Positions 26,931-36,037 are shown, counted from the first letter of the stretch. The stretch is 64,000 bases of DNA from SIG589 sp964566175 (GCA_964566175.1 CAZMHU010000003.1:48502-112501), one strand, 5' to 3'. Translations and numbers: made by a program. Notes: a model not told the origin generated them from the letters alone.

Positions 26931-27623
26931 TCACAATCCTCTTATTTCTACTTTTTGTACAAAAGGTGCTATATCGGCTTGTGACTGCTCCATAAATTCT
27001 CTGCTGTGCGCCGAAAAACCCTCACCTATCAGGTCGCCCGAGTCAACAAAACCTTGCAGATAATAGCGCTTTGCGCCCGCTATCCACTCTGCCAAATCGC
27101 GCATACTCTCTCTTGTGTGCAGTTCCCGCACAACGGTTGTTCGGAACTCGTAATCGACCGCGCCCGAAAGCAAAAAGTTTTTCGTTTCCTCAACCGCCGA
27201 TATATCAAACCCCGAAACGCCTACCGTTTTTGCATACATATCGGGTGAGTTTTTTATATCCATTGCAACGTAATCGATAAGTCCACTGTTTACAAGCGCT
27301 TTGAGCCTGTCCGGAAAACAGCCGTTTGTATCGAGTTTCAGTGCAAAGCCAAGTGACTTAACCTCTTTTATAAAATCGGCTATATCGGGTTGCAACAGCG
27401 GCTCACCGCCCGTAATGCAAACTCCGTCAAGCAAGCCTTTTCGTTTTTTCAAGAAAGACAGCACCTCGTCGGTCGGTATCGTATCTTCCTTTACAGTATG
27501 TGTAACAAGCCGTGCGTTATGACAAAACGGACAGCGCAAATTACACCCCGCCGTAAAAATCGTACAGGCAATACGTCCGGGGAAATCAAGTACCGTCATT
27601 TTTTGAAAACCGTTAATCTGCAT
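26931..27623 (-). CDS. nrdG: Anaerobic ribonucleotide reductase activating protein
   Basis: 230 residues. The radical-SAM cluster motif CNLRCPFCH (CX3CX2C, about 27-34) and GGEPLLQPD (about 68) define the family. It uses S-adenosylmethionine and a [4Fe-4S] cluster to generate the glycyl radical on NrdD. It belongs to the slightly longer form (compare about 155 residues in E. coli NrdG), with a full partial-barrel C terminus. AGGAAGG lies before the ATG. It is transcribed upstream of nrdD on the same strand, with an intervening nrdD promoter. Confidence 0.9.
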   Translation of the reverse strand: MQINGFQKMTVLDFPGRIACTIFTAGCNLRCPFCHNARLVTHTVKEDTIPTDEVLSFLKKRKGLLDGVCITGGEPLLQPDIADFIKEVKSLGFALKLDTNGCFPDRLKALVNSGLIDYVAMDIKNSPDMYAKTVGVSGFDISAVEETKNFLLSGAVDYEFRTTVVRELHTRESMRDLAEWIAGAKRYYLQGFVDSGDLIGEGFSAHSREFMEQSQADIAPFVQKVEIRGL

Positions 27624-27643
27624 ATACCTTCCTCCGCATAAAG

Positions 27644-27671
27644 CAACCCAACCTCAAAAAGAGGTTGGGAT
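27644..27671 (-). promoter_or_regulatory. Leader hairpin before nrdG
   Basis: 9-bp stem CCCAACCTC/GAGGTTGGG (27647-27655 with 27661-27669) with a TTTTT loop on the minus strand, followed by TTGCTTT and then the ribosome-binding site. It could be an attenuator or an mRNA-stabilising hairpin. Confidence 0.5.
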
Positions 27672-27705
27672 CGCCGATACATAAATTTAATTTGTCACTG
27701 TACTC

Positions 27706-27734
27706 ATTATAATTCAACCACCGCACTTTTGCAA
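27706..27734 (-). promoter_or_regulatory. SigA promoter of nrdG
   Basis: Minus strand TTGCAA (27734-27729), 17-bp spacer, TATAAT (27711-27706); leader about 75 nt containing the hairpin. Confidence 0.75.
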
Positions 27735-27770
27735 TATGTTTCTGTATATGTTTTTGCTTAAATTTTTTAC

Positions 27771-27799
27771 TTGATATAAGACGTGAATGATTATATAAT
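27771..27799 (+). promoter_or_regulatory. SigA promoter of the racemase operon
   Basis: TTGATA (27771-27776), 17-bp spacer, TATAAT (27794-27799); leader about 31 nt to ATG 27837. Confidence 0.75.
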
Positions 27800-27836
27800 T
27801 AAAATGTATATATTAAAAAGCAAGGAGACATTTTAT

Positions 27837-28994
27837 ATGTTCCGTAAAACCTTTGCCGAGATTGACTGCTCCACACTGCGCGACAACGTTAAAAACATAA
27901 GGAAAGCCTATCCGGAATACGATTACTGCATTGCCGTTGTAAAAGGTAACGCATACGGTCATGGAATGTATATTGTGAACGACCTTATTGCGGGCGGTGC
28001 AAACTATCTTGCTGTTGCCACCCTTGAAGAAGCGGTGAGCGTCCGCGAGCAAAACGCTGATATTCCCCTACTTTGTTTAGAACCGTTAAGCCGCGACTGC
28101 TTGGAAGACGCACTGAGGCTCGGTGTTACGCTGACGATAGACAGCGAACAACGCTTTTCGGAAATTTTATCGCTCGGCACGGCTATACCTGTGAAAATCC
28201 ACATAAAACTTGATACCGGTATGAACCGTCTCGGCATTAAGAATAAGGACGAACTTGAGCGTATTTTCTCAACCCCACTACCCGATAATATCAAAATAGA
28301 GGGAATTTATACCCACCTTGCAACAAGCGGCGTAAACGATATATATTATGACCGCCAGCGCAAAGAATTCGAACGGCTCGTATCGGGCATTGACCTCTCT
28401 GCCGTGCCGATTGTGCACATCGGACGTTCGCTCACCCTCGTTCACCACAAAAAGCCGTCCTTTGTAAACGGAATACGGCTCGGTATTTGTATGTACGGCT
28501 TTGCACAGAGCATACCCGAACCGACAGGCTTGCGAAAGATTAAAAGACAACTTTTGCTCAAACGAAAAAATATCACGCCCGCTATTCTCGAAAACGACCT
28601 AAACCTTAAAACCGCTTTCCGCCTTTACAGCGAGGTCTTGGCTGTGAAAGCCGTCAAAAAAGGTGAATTTGTCGGCTACGGCGCTTCCTATATCGCAAAG
28701 CAAGATATGACGGTTGCAACGATTGCAATAGGCTACTTCGATGGTATGCCCGACCGACTGCCGTCGGTTGTAATAAACGGCAAGCTGTGTGAAGTTTTGG
28801 GTGAACTATGTATGGATATGACCATAGTTTCCGCTCCAAAAGACACCGCCGTCGGCGACAGGGTTGAAATTTTCGGAGAAACCGTTTCAGTTTCGACCGC
28901 AGCACGCCGTTCTGGGCTGAGCGCATACCGACTGCTCACGGGAATAACAAACCGCGTTTTAAGGGTCTATGACGGACGCGAAATAAAATATTAG
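27837..28994 (+). CDS. alr: Alanine racemase-family PLP enzyme, divergent
   Basis: 385 residues. The PLP lysine is in VVKGNAYGHG (Lys about 36) and the second catalytic base in VGYGASY (Tyr about 283), so the fold-III racemase machinery is intact. Usual Alr landmarks are altered, however: the PLP-phosphate/substrate segment reads HIGRSLTLVHHKKPSF and the typical RPGI is RLGI. There is also a basic insert (about 240-255). A dedicated D-amino acid supplier is possible, because the next genes are an ATP-grasp ligase, an AsnB-type amidotransferase and a lipid flippase. AAGGAGA fixes the start at 27837. The substrate could be alanine, serine or another amino acid. Confidence 0.85.
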   Translation: MFRKTFAEIDCSTLRDNVKNIRKAYPEYDYCIAVVKGNAYGHGMYIVNDLIAGGANYLAVATLEEAVSVREQNADIPLLCLEPLSRDCLEDALRLGVTLTIDSEQRFSEILSLGTAIPVKIHIKLDTGMNRLGIKNKDELERIFSTPLPDNIKIEGIYTHLATSGVNDIYYDRQRKEFERLVSGIDLSAVPIVHIGRSLTLVHHKKPSFVNGIRLGICMYGFAQSIPEPTGLRKIKRQLLLKRKNITPAILENDLNLKTAFRLYSEVLAVKAVKKGEFVGYGASYIAKQDMTVATIAIGYFDGMPDRLPSVVINGKLCEVLGELCMDMTIVSAPKDTAVGDRVEIFGETVSVSTAARRSGLSAYRLLTGITNRVLRVYDGREIKY

Positions 28995-29003
28995 AGGAAG
29001 ATT

Positions 29004-30221
29004 ATGAATTTTGAAGTTTTGATAATCGGCACAGACGCCAACGCTTATTATATGGCTCGGTGCTATCACGAACTTTACGGAAGAAAGGCTCGGCTTTTGG
29101 GACATTCCCCCCTGCCCTATACTTCGTATACCGATATTCTGACCGTAACATACGACAAAAACATATGGGAAGAAGAGGGATTTTTGTCGGCTGTACGCCG
29201 CATAAAAACGGAAACCGGCAAGCCGCTTTTGCTTGTGAGTTCGAACGAAACATATGCGGGATTTATCTCGAAAAACGCGGAAATATTAAAGTCCGAGGGT
29301 TTTCTCTTCAACTATCCCGAAGAGGAAATCTTAAACTCGCTTATTTATAAAGAGAATTTTTACAAGACATATGAAAACAGTTGTCTGGACCTGCCCGCAA
29401 CGGTGTATTACGATTGCCGCAAAGACACCACTATGCCGACAGGACTCACCTTTCCGGTAATTTTAAAGCCGAGCAACGTTATAACATATAATCATCTGCA
29501 GTTTGACGGAAAACATAAAATTTATAAAATCGAAACCGAAAGCGAACTCGCGGAAACCGTCAAACGCATTAAGAACGCCGGATATGACGACTGCCTTATA
29601 ATACAGGATTTTATCCCCGGTGACGACAGTATGCTGTTTGACGCCGTTGCATATTGCGGAACGGACAAAAAGGTTAAAATGCTTTCCTTCGCACAAATCG
29701 GTTTGCAAGAACACAGCAAAAATATGGTCGGCAATGCCGCCGTCCTTATAAACGGCTATAATCAGTTCGGAAACACCGAAGAAACCGCAAAAAAACTTTG
29801 CTCGTTTTTGGAAGATATCGGATATTGCGGTTTTGCCGAATTTGACCTTAAATATGACCGTCGCGACGGAAAATTCAAGGTGCTTGAAATCAATGCGCGC
29901 CAAGGCAGAAGCAGTTATTACATCTGCCCGCTCGGATATAATCCGATAGCACTCTTGACAAACGATTTGGTTTACGGCAAAACCCCCGAATACAAACTGC
30001 TGACAGACGAAGTGCTTTTATCCTTTGTTCCAAAAGGCGTTGCCAAAAAATATATCGAGAACGGCGATTTTTCAAAAAAAGCACAATTCCTTTGGAAAAA
30101 GGGCGCTGTGAACCCGCTTTATTATAAAAAAGACAAAAACTTTAAACGCAGGCTTTATCTTTTAAAGAAAAAACTTCGCTATTACAAAGATTATAAAAAC
30201 AGTTATTGGAGGGCGGACTGA
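29004..30221 (+). CDS. ATP-grasp carboxylate-amine ligase
   Basis: 405 residues. The N-terminal domain (about 1-120) is Rossmann-like (VLIIGTDANAYYMARCYH), as in D-aspartate ligase/carbamoyl-phosphate-type ATP-grasps. The central ATP-grasp has FPVILKPSN (about 152-160), LIIQDFIPGDD (about 198-208) and metal-binding FKVLEINARQGR (about 290-301). Such enzymes activate a carboxylate as acyl-phosphate and join it to an amine. The very basic C-terminal tail (about 360-405, many Lys/Arg/Tyr) suggests contact with membrane or lipid-linked substrate. The position between a racemase and an AsnB homologue recalls the D-Asp side-chain ligases of lactic acid bacteria; the assignment is inferred. AGAGGAAG precedes the ATG. 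Confidence 0.8.
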   Translation: MNFEVLIIGTDANAYYMARCYHELYGRKARLLGHSPLPYTSYTDILTVTYDKNIWEEEGFLSAVRRIKTETGKPLLLVSSNETYAGFISKNAEILKSEGFLFNYPEEEILNSLIYKENFYKTYENSCLDLPATVYYDCRKDTTMPTGLTFPVILKPSNVITYNHLQFDGKHKIYKIETESELAETVKRIKNAGYDDCLIIQDFIPGDDSMLFDAVAYCGTDKKVKMLSFAQIGLQEHSKNMVGNAAVLINGYNQFGNTEETAKKLCSFLEDIGYCGFAEFDLKYDRRDGKFKVLEINARQGRSSYYICPLGYNPIALLTNDLVYGKTPEYKLLTDEVLLSFVPKGVAKKYIENGDFSKKAQFLWKKGAVNPLYYKKDKNFKRRLYLLKKKLRYYKDYKNSYWRAD

Positions 30222-30222
30222 T

Positions 30223-32076
30223 ATGTGCGGATTTGTCGGATTTGCGGACAGTATTGCCGCAGACGAAAAACAGAATATTATTAAAAAAATGGCAGACCGA
30301 ATTATTCACCGCGGTCCCGACAGTGACGGATATTTTTGCGATGATCGCATTGCTCTCGGTTTCCGTCGGCTCAGTATTGTCGACCTTGCAGGCGGAGACC
30401 AGCCTATTTTCAACGAAGACGGCACAAAAGTCATAACATTCAACGGCGAAATCTATAACCATAAAGAATTGCGTGCCGCGCTTGAAAAAGCGGGTCACGT
30501 TTTCAAAACAAGTGCCGACACCGAGGTTATAATTCACGGCTATGAAGAATACGGAACGGAACTTTTTTCAAAACTCAGAGGAATGTTCGCTTTCGTAATT
30601 TACGACACCGTAACACACGAACTTGTCGGCGCACGCGACCCATTCGGAATAAAGCCGTTTTACTACTACAAAAAGGACGGAGAATTTATGTTCTCGTCCG
30701 AAATAAAGGGTATGCTCGACCACCCCGCATTTGAAAAAGAGGTCAACAAATCGGTGCTGAAAATGTATTTGCTGTTTCAGTATTCGGTTTATGAAGAAAC
30801 CTTTTTCAAAAATGTTTTCAAACTGAAACCGGGGCACTTTTTCCGCTTTTCGGACGGAAAACTAGAAACCGAGCAGTATTTTAAGGTTGAATACAACAAG
30901 CAGGATCTCGGTTATGAAGCGCATAGAGAAGAAATAACAAATGCGCTTGAAAACTCGGTAAAATATCACCAGATAACCGCCGATGTTGAAGTGGGCTCTT
31001 ATCTTTCGGGCGGTGTTGACTCTTCGTATGTTGTCAGCCTTGCGAAACCGGACAAGACCTTTACTGTCGGTTTTGATATAAACGGTTTTGACGAGACGGG
31101 TTTGGCAAGCGATTTTTCAAAACTTATGGATATAAACAATTACAGCCGATATATCTCAAAAGAAGAGTTTTTCGACGCGCTGCCCCGCGTTCAGTACCAC
31201 GCCGACGAACCGGAAGCGAACCTTTCCGCCGTTCCGCTTTTGTTCCTTTCAAAACTCGCAAGCGAGCAGGTCAAAGTTGTCCTCTCTGGCGAGGGGTCGG
31301 ACGAGATGTTCGGAGGATACAACGAATACTACGAACATCCGGCAGTACGCGCCTATATGCTCCTGCCCTCGTTTATAAAGAACAGACTTTCCGCTATTTC
31401 CAAAAAACTTCCCCACTTTCCCGGAAAAAACACAATAATAAAATACAGCAAGCCGTTTTGCGAGCGCTATCTCGGCCACGCGCAAATTATGGACGAAGAT
31501 GAAGCAAACGCAATACTTTGCGACAGTCTTAAAGACAATGCCACCACAACAGATATTTTGAAACCCTATTATGACAAGGTTTCCGACAAGGACGAAGTTT
31601 TGCAAAAAATGTATATCGATATGCACTTTTGGCTGCCGCAGGACATTCTCCTGAAAGCTGACAAAATGACGATGGCAAACTCGCTCGAACTGCGCGTGCC
31701 GTTCCTCGACCGTGTAGTTTGGCAGGCAGCAAGCAAAGTGCCTACAAAATATCTTGTGACAAAGGGCAAAACCAAAGCCATATTCCGTGATATTGCCGAA
31801 GCAAAAATGCCCGAAGACTGGTCGCGCAGAAGAAAACTCGGTTTCCCTGTACCGTTTTCGAAATGGGTTCGCGAAGACGAATATTACAACCGTCTGAAAG
31901 ACACCTTCAGCCGTGACTACGTTTCGGAATTTTTCGACCGTGACGTTATTTTGCGACTGCTCGAAGAACACAAAAACGGCACGCAAAACAACGGCAGAAA
32001 ACTTTACAATATCTATACGTTTTTGATTTGGTATGAGGTCTTTTTCATAAAGGAGAACACAAATGGCAAGGCTTAA
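30223..32076 (+). CDS. asnB: AsnB-type glutamine-hydrolysing amidotransferase
   Basis: 617 residues. The N-terminal Ntn glutaminase starts MCGFVGF with the nucleophile Cys2; the C-terminal synthetase has the PP-loop YLSGGVDSSYV (about 261-271) and SLELRVPFLD (about 488-497). The ordinary reaction is aspartate + glutamine + ATP to asparagine. Homologues such as lactococcal AsnH instead amidate D-Asp in peptidoglycan precursors, and this gene sits one base after an ATP-grasp ligase and overlaps a lipid II-type flippase gene by 14 bp, so a cell-wall role is as likely as asparagine supply. GGAGGG precedes the ATG. Confidence 0.9.
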   Translation: MCGFVGFADSIAADEKQNIIKKMADRIIHRGPDSDGYFCDDRIALGFRRLSIVDLAGGDQPIFNEDGTKVITFNGEIYNHKELRAALEKAGHVFKTSADTEVIIHGYEEYGTELFSKLRGMFAFVIYDTVTHELVGARDPFGIKPFYYYKKDGEFMFSSEIKGMLDHPAFEKEVNKSVLKMYLLFQYSVYEETFFKNVFKLKPGHFFRFSDGKLETEQYFKVEYNKQDLGYEAHREEITNALENSVKYHQITADVEVGSYLSGGVDSSYVVSLAKPDKTFTVGFDINGFDETGLASDFSKLMDINNYSRYISKEEFFDALPRVQYHADEPEANLSAVPLLFLSKLASEQVKVVLSGEGSDEMFGGYNEYYEHPAVRAYMLLPSFIKNRLSAISKKLPHFPGKNTIIKYSKPFCERYLGHAQIMDEDEANAILCDSLKDNATTTDILKPYYDKVSDKDEVLQKMYIDMHFWLPQDILLKADKMTMANSLELRVPFLDRVVWQAASKVPTKYLVTKGKTKAIFRDIAEAKMPEDWSRRRKLGFPVPFSKWVREDEYYNRLKDTFSRDYVSEFFDRDVILRLLEEHKNGTQNNGRKLYNIYTFLIWYEVFFIKENTNGKA

Positions 32077-33685
32077 AAAATCCTCGTTTTTAGAAGGCGC
32101 TTTCATTGCCACCGCCTGTATTTTCATAAGCAAGGCGCTTGGAATTTTATATGTTATTCCCTTTAAACAAATTGTAGGCGACCAAGGCGGCGCACTTTAT
32201 TCATACGCTTATAATATATATAATGTGTTTTTGATGATGTCGAGCGCGGGCATACCCTACGCCATAAGTTCACTGACAAGCCGATATGCGACTCTCGGCG
32301 AAAACGAAAACCGACTTCGCCTTTACAAAATTTCCACCCGCATTATCACCGTCTTTTCGGTTATGTCCTTTGCGGTTTGCTTTTTGCTTGCACAGCCGCT
32401 CGCCAAACTTATAATCGGCGATATTACCGACGGCAACACCATGAGTGACGTTGTGTTTGTAATAAGAAGTATTTCTTTTACACTTCTTATCGTACCGCTG
32501 CTTTCGGTTAAACGCGGATTTTTGCAAGGACACAAATACGTCAGCCAGCCATCTGTCAGTCAGGTTATCGAACAACTTATACGTGTTGCGGTAATACTTA
32601 TAGGCAGTTATTTTTGCACATATGTGTTAAAACTTCCCGTTAAGTTTGCTGTCGGTGTTTCGGTCTTGGCGGCAGGTGTCGGAAGTCTTGCGGCGTATGC
32701 CTATCTTTCCCGCACCGTCAGCAAAAACCGCACCGACCTCGGACTTCAAAACGGTTTGCCGAAAAACGACCGCACAGCCGACCTTTCGGTTGCCAAAGAA
32801 CTTATAATCTGTGCCATTCCGTTTATAATAATAAACCTTGCAAACACGCTTTATACCACAACGGATATGATTTTGGTGCTTAAAACACTGCCTAAAATCG
32901 GATACAGCGGTAAAGATACCGAGTTTATAAGCAGTGTTTTCACGACCTGGGGCACAAAATACAATGCTATTATCTCCGCTGTGTCTACGGGACTTATCGT
33001 GAGCCTTATCCCCCATATTGTATCGAGTTATACAAAAGGCGACGGAAAGACCGTCAGCGAAAACTTTAACAAATGTCTTAAAATAATAATGCTCATTATA
33101 CTTCCGCTCGCGCTCTTTATAAGCATTATGGCGGAAAGTTTTTGGACGGCGTTTTACAGTTACAGCAAAACCGGAATAAACATAATCCGCTTCACGATAC
33201 TAGTAACGGTTATGGACTGTCTGTATATGGTGACAAACTCGCTTTTGCAGAGTCTTAACAAAAAACAGATTATATACAAGAGCGTAATTTGGGGACTGCT
33301 CACCAATCTTTTTTTGGACGTTCCGTTTATGTATCTCTTCTCACACTTTGGGCTCGAGGGTTATTACGGCGCAATACTCGCCACACTTTGCGGATTTGCA
33401 CTTTCAAACTTCTTGAGTTTACGGTTTATAAAACACGATATGAACCTTAATTATCGCGAAGCGCTTTCGGCAATTCCGAGGACATTGCTCTCTTGTGCAA
33501 TACTCATACTGCTCGGTATCGGAATACGTGCCGTACTGCCGATAGACAGCCACTCGCGCATAATCCAACTTCTCAATATTGCCGTTTCGGGAATTGTGCT
33601 CGGCGGAGTATATCTCGTCCTCAACCTAAAACTTTTAAAAACGGTATTACCCGAAAAACTTTTGAAAAAACTTCATATAAACTAA
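32063..33685 (+). CDS. MurJ/SpoVB-type (MOP superfamily) lipid-linked glycan flippase
   Basis: 540 residues with about 14 hydrophobic helices. The N terminus (FISKALGILYVIPFKQIVGDQG) is characteristic of the Firmicute YtgP/SpoVB group of polysaccharide/lipid II transporters. It would move undecaprenyl-linked precursors across the membrane. Its start lies inside the asnB 3' end (14-bp overlap, AAGGAGAAC), so the four genes from the racemase on form one operon. Whether it is the essential MurJ, a sporulation SpoVB, or a flippase for the modified precursor cannot be decided. A bidirectional terminator follows. Confidence 0.87.
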   Translation: MARLKKSSFLEGAFIATACIFISKALGILYVIPFKQIVGDQGGALYSYAYNIYNVFLMMSSAGIPYAISSLTSRYATLGENENRLRLYKISTRIITVFSVMSFAVCFLLAQPLAKLIIGDITDGNTMSDVVFVIRSISFTLLIVPLLSVKRGFLQGHKYVSQPSVSQVIEQLIRVAVILIGSYFCTYVLKLPVKFAVGVSVLAAGVGSLAAYAYLSRTVSKNRTDLGLQNGLPKNDRTADLSVAKELIICAIPFIIINLANTLYTTTDMILVLKTLPKIGYSGKDTEFISSVFTTWGTKYNAIISAVSTGLIVSLIPHIVSSYTKGDGKTVSENFNKCLKIIMLIILPLALFISIMAESFWTAFYSYSKTGINIIRFTILVTVMDCLYMVTNSLLQSLNKKQIIYKSVIWGLLTNLFLDVPFMYLFSHFGLEGYYGAILATLCGFALSNFLSLRFIKHDMNLNYREALSAIPRTLLSCAILILLGIGIRAVLPIDSHSRIIQLLNIAVSGIVLGGVYLVLNLKLLKTVLPEKLLKKLHIN

Positions 33686-33716
33686 AAAAAGCAACCCATC
33701 AAGGGTTGCTTTTTCT
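33684..33716. terminator. Bidirectional terminator
   Basis: 10-bp stem AAAGCAACCC/GGGTTGCTTT, ATCAA loop, A-run and T-run on either side; it separates the convergent flippase and mgtC-like genes. Confidence 0.9.
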
Positions 33717-33719
33717 TTG

Positions 33720-34376
33720 CTAAATTGAAAACGATATTATGTTTTCGTTATGCTCGAATATATTGACCATATCGGCATATTCCAAATCGGCTTCGGACTT
33801 TACCGTCATATTAAACGTAACGGTATTATCGTCACCCTTAATTGCGTTGCACCTGTGTATCTTGATGCCCTGCTTTGAAAGCATTTCGGTCAAACGGTCA
33901 ACCGCTTCGGGAGAATAGACCACCGTTACGGAAATATCACTCATCGACATACTGTCAAGACCGCCTACAAAACGGTGGAGCGACAGTTGAATACCTATGA
34001 GTATTACGGTTGAAGCAACACCCACGGTATACATTCCCGCACCGAGCGCAAGGCCTATGCCCGACGTTGCCCAAATTCCCGCAGCAGTGGTAAGACCCTT
34101 TATGGAATTACCCTTTACGAAAATCACACCTGCGCCCAAAAAACTTATTCCGGTAACAACACATGACGCTATACGAGAGGCATCAAAACTACCGAGATAT
34201 ACATCTTTATCAAGAAATCCGTACTTTGATACAATCATCATAAGCGCTGAACCCAATGCGACAATCGTGTGTGTGCGAATGCCCGCCTCTTTAAGGCGCA
34301 GGGTTCTCTCAATTCCTATACCCGCTCCGCAAAGGCAAGCAATCAAAATTCTTGCAATCAGTTCAAGTGTCAGCAC
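33720..34376 (-). CDS. MgtC/SapB family membrane protein
   Basis: 218 residues with a GTG start behind AAGGAGGAATC. The N-terminal domain has four to five helices with the family motifs GAGIGIERTLRLKEAGIRTH (about 17-36) and FLGAGVIF (about 99); a soluble ACT-like C-terminal domain (about 148-218) follows. MgtC-type proteins affect Mg2+ homeostasis, ATP synthase or virulence in pathogens; in commensal Firmicutes the role is undefined. It is monocistronic. Confidence 0.9.
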   Translation of the reverse strand: MLTLELIARILIACLCGAGIGIERTLRLKEAGIRTHTIVALGSALMMIVSKYGFLDKDVYLGSFDASRIASCVVTGISFLGAGVIFVKGNSIKGLTTAAGIWATSGIGLALGAGMYTVGVASTVILIGIQLSLHRFVGGLDSMSMSDISVTVVYSPEAVDRLTEMLSKQGIKIHRCNAIKGDDNTVTFNMTVKSEADLEYADMVNIFEHNENIISFSI

Positions 34377-34422
34377 TTTGATTCCTCCTTTTCATAATGA
34401 TTAACTATTATACTACCAAAAC

Positions 34423-34457
34423 TAAAAAAAGCAAGCATATTTTGCTTGCTTTTTTTT
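34423..34457 (-). terminator. Terminator of the isomerase-like gene
   Basis: Perfect 14-bp stem AAAAAAAGCAAGCA/TGCTTGCTTTTTTT with a TATT loop, followed by an oligo-T on the minus strand. Confidence 0.9.
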
Positions 34458-34464
34458 GTGATTT

Positions 34465-35916
34465 TTACAATTTTACCACTACGCTCTCTATTCCGAGTAA
34501 ATCACCTATCTTTTTAAGAGTAGACGCGTGATGTCCGACACCGAGCGCATAATGGTGGGTAGGTCCTTCCATTACCCAAGCCTTTATATAATCCCTTGTG
34601 TTAGGCTCGAAAAATCCTCTTGTGTTGGTGTTGCCTGTCGGCGGAATCGGCCCTTCTTTCGAAAATCCCTCGCCTATTACAAACTTGAACTGTCCGTCGG
34701 CTTTTTGGGTTATTCCGAGCATAGTAATCGGGCCTTCTTTGATTTTGAATTCGACCGACGCACCGCTACCCGGCTTGCCGTGATATTTTGTGAGACTGCG
34801 TAAAACAGGCTTGCCGTTTGCAATGGCAAGATGGTGCGGGCCGTCGTGACCTATGAGTATAAAATCTTCCGAAAAATCAAAAGGATGAAGTTCGGCAAAA
34901 CTGCCACCGATATTCAGCCTATCCATTATCAGCATTGCTATACAGGTTTTAACATCAAATTCGCCGCACATCGGTGTGCCTTGTGCGTTAAGTATCGAAT
35001 TGCCCGCTATAAACGAGGTTGCAACCCTGCGCTGTATTGTGTCGGGCTGACCCTCATAATAATAGGCAAGACCGGACAGGTTAAAACGCTCCACAAGGCG
35101 GTCTAGGGTTGCGGCACCGCGAGCCGACTCATACAAATCCGAGTCGGTCAGTTTGCGTGTTACGGGGTCGCTCTTCGGGTCGGGCATATCAAACTCACGT
35201 TTGATGAGATTGCGTTTTTCTTCAATTTCCTCATCTGTAACTTCGTTCCAGCATTTTACCGCGTCGTCGATTTCGATAAGCGGAACGTGTATACCGAACG
35301 CCGCCGCAATGGCAGTCGGGTCGGCGTGCATATCGTACATCGCCTCAAGCACGTGTCCCATAAGACCTATTCTCGCGCCTTTCAGAGAATGCAACACCTT
35401 TGCTATTTCGCACCACTCTGCAAGTTCCGCTCTTGCGGGGTCATCTTCTTTATAAAGCGTGCCTATGACAACATCCGCAACCTTTTTACCCATACGTATT
35501 GCAACGCCGGTAAACTCCGGCACGGAACAGATATTATCGTTTTCAAGTTGCATAAAGGTATTTGCCTGTGTATAATCAAGCGCCGAGCGCGGCTGTAACG
35601 CCACAAGAATATTCGGGAGATTTACCCTTTGTATTATCGGTGCGAAAACCGACGAGGTTGCATATGTTATCATATTTGTAAAGAGCAAATCGAGTCCGTC
35701 ACCCGACATTTTATCGGCAACGGCAAACGCCTTTTCACTTGAGTCTATCATTCCGTAATCCGCGACCTCAACGCCGAATGAGCGAATAAGTTCCACTGTG
35801 TCGTTGTGGTATTTCATCATTTTATCGAGTAATCCGTCAAACTGCGCCCAATATGTTGCGTGCGCCACCGAATAAAAACCGACTTTTGCCGTACGTTTTT
35901 CTTTTCTTTCTATCAT
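34465..35916 (-). CDS. L-arabinose/L-fucose isomerase-family protein
   Basis: 483 residues, close to AraA length. The N-terminal Rossmann-like part (KVGFYSVAHATYWAQFDGL) and the C-terminal pattern (GHDGPHHLAIANGKP; GPTHHYALGVGHHASTLKKIGDLLGIESVVV) match the AraA/FucI-type fold; the C-terminal helix and strand are AraA-like. Such enzymes interconvert aldoses and ketoses with Mn2+. No kulokinase, epimerase or sugar transporter is nearby, so the sugar is unknown and it may be a specialised paralogue. GGGGGAA precedes the ATG. A divergent AraC regulator about 120 bp away is the likely controller. Confidence 0.8.
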   Translation of the reverse strand: MIERKEKRTAKVGFYSVAHATYWAQFDGLLDKMMKYHNDTVELIRSFGVEVADYGMIDSSEKAFAVADKMSGDGLDLLFTNMITYATSSVFAPIIQRVNLPNILVALQPRSALDYTQANTFMQLENDNICSVPEFTGVAIRMGKKVADVVIGTLYKEDDPARAELAEWCEIAKVLHSLKGARIGLMGHVLEAMYDMHADPTAIAAAFGIHVPLIEIDDAVKCWNEVTDEEIEEKRNLIKREFDMPDPKSDPVTRKLTDSDLYESARGAATLDRLVERFNLSGLAYYYEGQPDTIQRRVATSFIAGNSILNAQGTPMCGEFDVKTCIAMLIMDRLNIGGSFAELHPFDFSEDFILIGHDGPHHLAIANGKPVLRSLTKYHGKPGSGASVEFKIKEGPITMLGITQKADGQFKFVIGEGFSKEGPIPPTGNTNTRGFFEPNTRDYIKAWVMEGPTHHYALGVGHHASTLKKIGDLLGIESVVVKL

Positions 35917-35954
35917 TTCTATTCCCCCGAAATATCAAAAATTAAGATTTCTTA

Positions 35955-35982
35955 TTGCTTTTATAACACAAAATGCTATAAT
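35955..35982 (+). promoter_or_regulatory. Promoter of the araC-type gene and repeats in the divergent region
   Basis: TTGCTT (35955-35960), 16-bp spacer, TATAAT (35977-35982). ATTTCTTA occurs twice in direct orientation (35947-35954 and 35992-35999), bracketing the promoter; these could be half-sites for the AraC-family protein. Confidence 0.5.
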
Positions 35983-36037
35983 GTTTAAGGGATTTCTTAA
36001 ACGATTTACTGTTTAAAATAAATATTGAGGTGTAATT

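Noticed and set aside
31249..32133. 294-codon minus-strand frame opposite asnB
   Set aside because: Antisense shadow; the sense strand has continuous asparagine synthetase motifs.
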